Below are positions 42,694-47,043 of a stretch of DNA of 47,043 nt, piece by piece. Below the pieces are notes generated by a model that saw nothing but the letters and a program-made list of their open reading frames with translations, was not told where the DNA came from and ran no database searches. A program made the translations under genes and the position numbers. Source of the stretch: Chitinophaga sp. GbtcB8 (GTDB lineage Bacteria; Bacteroidota; Bacteroidia; Chitinophagales; Chitinophagaceae); contig NZ_JAGXJN010000023.1 of NCBI RefSeq assembly GCF_019091455.1, positions 1-47,043 on the forward strand. The letters run 5' to 3'. Every line of letters starts with the position of its first letter. The first letter of the stretch is position 1.

Positions 42694-44847
42694 ATGTGGA
42701 AACATTCATTTAACCTATTGCTCTGTATATGTTTACCCGCGCTGGTACTGGCGCAGCAAAAAATTATCGGTAAGGTCACAGATGCTAAAAAACGCCCGCT
42801 GCCCGGCGTAAACGTGTATATAAAAGGCAGCTACGACGGTGCCACTGCCGGGGCAGACGGCACCTTTTCCTTTACCACCACTACCACCGGCCCGCAGGTG
42901 CTGGTAGCCAGCTTAATGAGCTTTCAAACACAGGAACAAGCCATAAACATTACCGGCCCCGTGCAGGTAACGCTTATGCTCAAAGCAGCTATGAATGAGC
43001 TGAAAGTGGTAACTATTTCAGCCGGTAGTATTGAAGCCAGCAATGATAAGAACAACACTGTGCTTAAACCCCTGGACATAGTAACCACTGCCGGCGCCAC
43101 CGCTGATATTGTGAACGCGCTTAAAACACTGCCCGGCACACAGCAAACCAACGACCGGGAAGGCCTTTTTGTACGTGGTGGTACCGGTTATGAAACACAG
43201 ATCTTCATTGATGGGTTAATGGTAAGAAATCCCTTTTTTACCAGCCTGCCGGACATGCCGGGCCGGGGCCGTTTTTCGCCCTTCCTGTTTAAGGGCACCA
43301 CCTTTAGCAGTGGTGGTTACTCCGCCCAATACGGGCAGGGGCTTTCCTCTGCGCTGGTGCTGGAATCAGAAGACCTGCCCGCCCGCTCTTCCTATAGCCT
43401 GGGCGCCTCCGTGCTGGGTGTAAGCGGCGGGTTGGATGAATTGTCGAAAGATAAAAAAGGCTCCTTTGGCATAGAGGCGGATTATACCAACCTGGCGCCT
43501 TATTTCAATATAGCCAAGCCCAAGCAGGAGCCTACCGTAGGCCCGGAAATTATAGGTACTTCCCTGAACTTCCGCCGAAGAACATCTTCTACCGGTATCC
43601 TTAAATTTTATGGATATGGTAACTGGAGCCGGATGGGTTTTAAAAAGAACAGCATTGAATATCCCGGTTACCAGGAGCAAACAGACGTGCGTAACCAGAA
43701 CGTATATACGAACCTCACCTATAAAGAGAGCCTGGGCAGTGGCTGGCGCATGAATGCCGGCTTCTCGTACAGCTCCAACATTGATAAAATAAAGCTGGAT
43801 ACTATTAAGAAATCGCCGGTAACCAATGTGCATGCCCGTTCAGACCTGAGCCAGCTGAGGTTAATGCTTACCAAAAGCCTGGGCGCTTTTTCCCAGCTGC
43901 GGCTGGGTGGTGAATACCAGTATGCGGCAGAACGTTCTGAGTTTAACAGTTACAAGGTTAATTATGTAGATAATTACTCCGCCGGTTTTGCAGAAAGCGA
44001 TATTTATTTCACTCCCCGCTTTGTAGGCCGCTTTGGCGGACGCCTGGAATATTCTACTATACTGGCAAAAGTGAACCTGGCGCCCCGCGTTTCCTTAGCT
44101 TATAAGCTGGATGATTACAGCCAGTTTTCCCTGGCCTATGGCGATTATTACCAGAAGCCGGAACCACAGTACCTGCGCTTTAAGCAGGACCTGAGCTACA
44201 TGAAAGCCACGCACTATATAGCCAGCTTCCAGCGCCTGTCAAGCAACTATACTTTCCGCGTAGAAGCATTCTATAAAAAGTATAAAGACCTGGTAAAAAC
44301 AGTACCGGATACCCTTACTAACGGTACCGGCTATGCGAAAGGTATAGAGCTGTTCTGGAGGGATCGTAAAACCATTAAGAACCTGGATTACTGGATCTCC
44401 TATTCTTTCCTGGATACTAAGCGCAACTACCTGTACTACCCTTACGAGGTACAGCCTGATTTTGCGGCCAAACATACCGCCAGCCTGGTAATGAAGAAAT
44501 ATTTCCCCAAGATCACTACCAATATTGGGGTAACTTACAGCTATGCCAGTGGGCGGCCCTATTATAATCCCAACCTGCCGGAAAGTAAGTTCATGTCAGA
44601 AAAAACCATTGACTTTAATACATTAGGTTTGAGCGCCAGCTACCTTACTACTGTTGGCAAAGCATTCACCGTATTTGTAATATCCGTTACCAATGTGTTT
44701 GACTTTAAACAGGTATATGGTTACCGTTATTCCACAGATGGGCTGCGCCGGGAGGAGATAGTGCCCAATGCGCCCCGGTTCCTGTTTGTAGGCATGTTCA
44801 TGAACTTTGGTGTTGACCGCCGCCAGGATGTAATTAATAATCTCTAA
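42694..44847 (+). CDS. TonB-dependent outer-membrane receptor with carboxypeptidase-like domain
   Basis: A 717-residue receptor with no STN domain and no SusD partner. A signal peptide ends at VLAQ. A carboxypeptidase-like beta domain (IIGKVTDAKKRPLPGVNVYIKG) precedes the plug (ADIVNALKTLPGTQQ, FVRGGTGYETQIFIDGL). The barrel is shorter than SusC and ends in FVGMFMNFGV plus a charged tail. It is more like siderophore, vitamin or peptide receptors than glycan SusC. A small secreted protein and a winged-helix regulator follow in the same direction and probably the same transcription unit. Confidence 0.9.
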   Translation: MWKHSFNLLLCICLPALVLAQQKIIGKVTDAKKRPLPGVNVYIKGSYDGATAGADGTFSFTTTTTGPQVLVASLMSFQTQEQAINITGPVQVTLMLKAAMNELKVVTISAGSIEASNDKNNTVLKPLDIVTTAGATADIVNALKTLPGTQQTNDREGLFVRGGTGYETQIFIDGLMVRNPFFTSLPDMPGRGRFSPFLFKGTTFSSGGYSAQYGQGLSSALVLESEDLPARSSYSLGASVLGVSGGLDELSKDKKGSFGIEADYTNLAPYFNIAKPKQEPTVGPEIIGTSLNFRRRTSSTGILKFYGYGNWSRMGFKKNSIEYPGYQEQTDVRNQNVYTNLTYKESLGSGWRMNAGFSYSSNIDKIKLDTIKKSPVTNVHARSDLSQLRLMLTKSLGAFSQLRLGGEYQYAAERSEFNSYKVNYVDNYSAGFAESDIYFTPRFVGRFGGRLEYSTILAKVNLAPRVSLAYKLDDYSQFSLAYGDYYQKPEPQYLRFKQDLSYMKATHYIASFQRLSSNYTFRVEAFYKKYKDLVKTVPDTLTNGTGYAKGIELFWRDRKTIKNLDYWISYSFLDTKRNYLYYPYEVQPDFAAKHTASLVMKKYFPKITTNIGVTYSYASGRPYYNPNLPESKFMSEKTIDFNTLGLSASYLTTVGKAFTVFVISVTNVFDFKQVYGYRYSTDGLRREEIVPNAPRFLFVGMFMNFGVDRRQDVINNL

Positions 44848-44887
44848 ACATATCATTCAAACCATCAACAATAAAAACAGATCGTAT

Positions 44888-45535
44888 ATGAAACATTTCC
44901 TCCTTTTACTGTTACCGGTTTTTGCGGCTGTAGTTACCAAAGCCCAAAGCCCCCAATACCAGGATGCTATGACCAAACAGGTAGGCCTGCTGGATGTACC
45001 CGCCAGCTACAACCCGCAAAGTATGCTGGATATATCCAACACTTTTGAGCGTATTGCTGCAGCGGAAAAAAACCAGTGGCTGCCTTATTATTACGCTGCT
45101 TACTCACAGGTAATGTCTGCCCTGATGACGCAGGATAAAGATAAAATAGATGGCCTGGCAGATAAAGCAGAAGCCAACATCAACAAAGCTGATTCATTAA
45201 AACAGAATGATGATGAAGTAGCCTGCATCCGTTCCCTCATTGCCTCCTCACGTATTATGGTAGACCCGCAAACCAGGGGACAGCAGTACGGTCCGGAATC
45301 CGGCATGCAAATACAAAAAGCCAAACAGATAAATCCTGAAAACCCGCGTGTATACCTGCTGGAAGGCCAGGCCCTGTATTATACACCGGAACAGTTTGGC
45401 GGCGATAAAGCAAAAGCCAAAGAAGTATTACAGGTAGCCCTGCAGAAATATGCAGCCTTTAAACCCGCCAGCAGCATAGCACCGCACTGGGGCGAGCCCC
45501 ATGCAAAAGATCTGCTGCAACAGGCAGGCAAATAA
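44888..45535 (+). CDS. Secreted TPR-like protein of unknown function
   Basis: A 215-residue exported protein (signal peptide cleaved near TKAQ). I do not recognise a named family. It is helical, with motifs such as WLPYYYAAYSQVMSAL, INKADSLKQNDDEVACIRSLIA and PRVYLLEGQALYYT that suggest degenerate tetratricopeptide repeats. It starts 40 bases after the TonB receptor, so it may be a periplasmic accessory of that receptor, but no direct evidence shows it. Its 3' end leads into a heptamer array. Confidence 0.8.
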   Translation: MKHFLLLLLPVFAAVVTKAQSPQYQDAMTKQVGLLDVPASYNPQSMLDISNTFERIAAAEKNQWLPYYYAAYSQVMSALMTQDKDKIDGLADKAEANINKADSLKQNDDEVACIRSLIASSRIMVDPQTRGQQYGPESGMQIQKAKQINPENPRVYLLEGQALYYTPEQFGGDKAKAKEVLQVALQKYAAFKPASSIAPHWGEPHAKDLLQQAGK

Positions 45536-45541
45536 TACAGG

Positions 45542-45610
45542 AGAAAATGTGAAGTGCGAAAGGTGAGGTACCGCCATGCTTCACCTTTCATTTTCTGCCC
45601 TTCGCACTTT
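45542..45610. repeat. GAANNNN heptamer array with inverted arm
   Basis: Left arm units (AGAAAAT, GAAGTGC, GAAAGGT, GAGGTAC; 45542-45571) begin four bases after the stop, with one two-base slip. The right arm is five heptamers in exact register (45576-45610), which read on the minus strand as AAAGTGC, GAAGGGC, AGAAAAT, GAAAGGT, GAAGCAT. AGAAAAT and GAAAGGT occur in both arms, but in an order that does not give one continuous stem. Confidence 0.7.
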
Positions 45611-45638
45611 AATTTGATATTCGTTAACTATAGTTGTG

Positions 45639-45941
45639 ATGATGTATTTTAAAGACCTGGACCCTGTTCTGCATTCACAACTGCGCCTGGCCATTATGTC
45701 GGTACTGGTCAGCGAGCAGGAGGCGGAATTTATGCTGCTGAAAGAAAGGACCAATGCCTCTGCCGGAAATCTGAGTGTGCAGATCAATAAGCTGAAAGAA
45801 GCCGGTTATATTGATGTGATCAAACAATTTAAAGACAACTATCCGCAAACCCTTTGCAAAATAACCACGCAGGGCAGCAAAGCCTTTGCAAGCTACGTAA
45901 GCTCTATACAATCCTATCTGAACGCGGGTAAGCACAAATAA
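45639..45941 (+). CDS. Winged-helix transcriptional regulator (HTH_34/MarR-like)
   Basis: A ~101-residue one-domain DNA-binding protein. The segment LRLAIMSVLVSEQEAEFMLLKERTNASAGNLSVQINKLKEAGYIDV is a typical winged helix, with the recognition helix at SAGNLSVQINKL. The wing is followed by KITTQGSKAFASYV. I use ATG 45639 (ATG 45642 is equally possible) rather than the upstream GTG. It likely controls the TonB receptor gene set just upstream. A weak promoter may lie in front (TTTG 45613-45616; TATAGTTG overlapping 45629-45636). Confidence 0.88.
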   Translation: MMYFKDLDPVLHSQLRLAIMSVLVSEQEAEFMLLKERTNASAGNLSVQINKLKEAGYIDVIKQFKDNYPQTLCKITTQGSKAFASYVSSIQSYLNAGKHK

Positions 45942-46038
45942 TTGCTGCAGCCGGAACTGCGATGTTACTTCAGTTCTAACCGCTAATTTTATAGGGAAGC
46001 CATCGGATCGGCCTTTTCATTCCAAAAATGTTACTCCC

Positions 46039-46887
46039 ATGAATACCCCTGCATCCATGTTGAGAGTGGCGCCCACTTCAGCATTGATACTATCTTATGC
46101 CAAAGAAATGTATACGGACCCGCTAAGCCGTAAATACATGCAGTACATAGACCTGGGCGATGTGCAACCCCTTGTGGCAGCTATCAGCCAGCTGAATGTC
46201 CCGCTGGAGGGCATGATACAGCTGCGCAAAAAAATGGTGCGTTATCTTATACGGCAGTTCATTAGCCGGTACCCACAGCAACAGATCTGTATTATAGCAG
46301 CTGGTCTGGATCCCCTGGGATTACAGCTGGCAGCGGAGTACCCGCAGCTGATCAACGGTATTTATGAAATGGACCAGGCCTGGATGGAGGATAAAGGCCG
46401 TATTTACCGCAACATTGCGCCTCAGCTAAGCTTACCCGTTACCCTGCTAACAGATATTACCCATACCATACAATGCAAGCGGCAGCTAAGAGACGCCGGT
46501 TACGATGCTTCACAGCCTGCCATCATTATCCTGGAAGGCATTGTTCCCTATATAACGGAGGAACAGTTCCGAGATATTATACAATGTTTTAGTACAAAGA
46601 ATGCGCGCAATACCGTGATCATAGATTACCTGCTGCCGGCAGAAGATATCAGATCGGCCGCCACCAGGCATGCATTTAACGAAATAAATGACCTGCTGCA
46701 AAAGAGCCTGGGTGTGGAGCTTTATTATTACAGCCGTAAAAAGATATTGAACATACTGGAGCTGCTGCAGGCAGAAATACACGACGTGTATGATATGCAT
46801 ACAGTGGAGGAGAAGTTATATGGCCATAACAACATTTATCCCCACCGGGGCGATAGCTGGATGGAAATGGCAGCATTTCATCTTTAG
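46039..46887 (+). CDS. Class I SAM-dependent methyltransferase, LCM (leucine carboxyl methyltransferase-like) family
   Basis: A 282-residue predicted O-methyltransferase. The SAM-binding motif I is IIAAGLDPLGLQLA. GIYEMDQAWMEDKGR supplies the acidic ribose-binding residue. ILEGIVPYIT matches the conserved EG-(V/L)-xxYL block of the LCM/PPM family. Members act on small acids, polyketides or protein C-termini, and the substrate here cannot be deduced. No biosynthetic cluster is visible. The final codons overlap the first unit of a heptamer array, with the stop TAG inside it. Confidence 0.85.
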   Translation: MNTPASMLRVAPTSALILSYAKEMYTDPLSRKYMQYIDLGDVQPLVAAISQLNVPLEGMIQLRKKMVRYLIRQFISRYPQQQICIIAAGLDPLGLQLAAEYPQLINGIYEMDQAWMEDKGRIYRNIAPQLSLPVTLLTDITHTIQCKRQLRDAGYDASQPAIIILEGIVPYITEEQFRDIIQCFSTKNARNTVIIDYLLPAEDIRSAATRHAFNEINDLLQKSLGVELYYYSRKKILNILELLQAEIHDVYDMHTVEEKLYGHNNIYPHRGDSWMEMAAFHL

Positions 46888-46918
46888 CAGTTAGCTATTA
46901 GTTATTAGCTATTAGCTG
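46884..46918 (+). repeat. TTAGCNN heptamer array at methyltransferase stop codon
   Basis: Five heptamers in exact register: TTAGCAG, TTAGCTA, TTAGTTA, TTAGCTA, TTAGCTG. The first contains the stop codon (46885-46887). The inverted partner array begins at 47011 and runs to the window edge. Confidence 0.85.
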
Positions 46919-46938
46919 TCAAGGCAAGTTCTAAAAGT

Positions 46939-46977
46939 AAAAAGCCTTCAACACCATATGATGTTGAAGGCCTTTTT
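46939..46977. terminator. Intrinsic terminator nested between the two arms of the TTAGC array
   Basis: 46944-46953 (GCCTTCAACA) pairs with 46962-46971, and A-rich and T-rich flanks extend the stem past a one-base bulge. Five Ts end it, and an A-run on the other side makes it bidirectional. This is the only array site in the window with an ordinary terminator inside. Confidence 0.8.
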
Positions 46978-47010
46978 ATTGAGATACATTTATTACTGAA
47001 GTACATTTTA

Positions 47011-47043
47011 CCGCTAACGGCTAACAGCTAACAGCTAACACCT
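47011..47043 (-). repeat. Inverted TTAGCNN heptamer array, cut by window end
   Basis: CCGCTAA, CGGCTAA and CAGCTAA twice follow in register and continue off the window. They are inverted copies of the units at 46884-46918, so a gene on the minus strand probably ends just beyond the window. Confidence 0.8.

Noticed and set aside
45954..45976. 6-bp hairpin after the winged-helix gene as terminator
   Set aside because: Short stem with 11-base loop and no T-tract. Too weak to call.
10542..47043. Unit arrays as CRISPR arrays or as repetitive extragenic (REP/BIME) copies
   Set aside because: Units are 7-8 bases, degenerate and contiguous without spacers, and the sites are not copies of one another, so neither definition fits.

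Overview
This window is a chromosomal segment of a Bacteroidota bacterium, most likely in the Chitinophagaceae (Chitinophaga-like). The taxonomic signs are a SusC/SusD pair driven by an ECF sigma factor and a FecR anti-sigma factor, Bacteroidota promoter elements (TTG-N19/20-TAnnTTTG) before several genes, few Shine-Dalgarno sites, DUF3857/transglutaminase and alpha-2-macroglobulin proteins, and an ATP synthase cluster that lacks beta and epsilon. I call 31 protein genes, almost all complete. I see no tRNA, rRNA, insertion sequence, prophage or CRISPR array, and no gene-free stretch above 300 bases.

Layout. 1-662: 3' part of sucD, with a strong terminator. 734-1468 (-): LuxR-type regulator. 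1557-8659: very large alpha-2-macroglobulin-like protein, coupled by one base to a FAD oxidoreductase. 8788-10536: aspS. 10805-16978: glucosaminidase, two SGNH proteins, an MBOAT O-acyltransferase (an envelope or polysaccharide O-acylation set) and a phosphate-selective-type porin. 17039-26157 (-): ECF sigma, FecR, SusC, SusD and a secreted FAD oxidoreductase, which form one uptake locus. 26289-28253 (-): PhoR/PhoB-like two-component pair. 28405-29154 (-): DUF1003 membrane protein. 29338-31548: secreted protein with a possible caspase-like C-terminus. 31787-33550: ABC exporter. 33604-37368: TPR/DUF3857/transglutaminase protein. 37550-41978: atpB-E-F-H-A. 42049-42468 (-): SRPBCC protein. 42694-45941: TonB receptor, small secreted protein and winged-helix regulator. 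46039-46887: LCM-type methyltransferase.

The most unusual feature is intergenic. At ten places the DNA at a gene's 3' end, starting at or within about 10 bases of the stop codon, is an in-register array of degenerate 7- or 8-base units. Each unit has a fixed 4-5 base core and 2-3 variable bases, and at most sites an inverted array follows, so the transcript can fold back. The same unit families recur at unlinked sites: AA(A/C)GCNN, GTCNATN, TTAGCNN, GAANNNN, a TAATTAT type, and the octamer NNTGCNNN. Most of these sites lack a T-tract, while other gene ends here carry ordinary GC-hairpin plus T-tract terminators. I know of no named element with these properties. The second candidate is the C-terminal H-x-G-H / S-C-G-G arrangement in the 29338-31548 protein, which resembles a clan CD (caspase-like) catalytic dyad.
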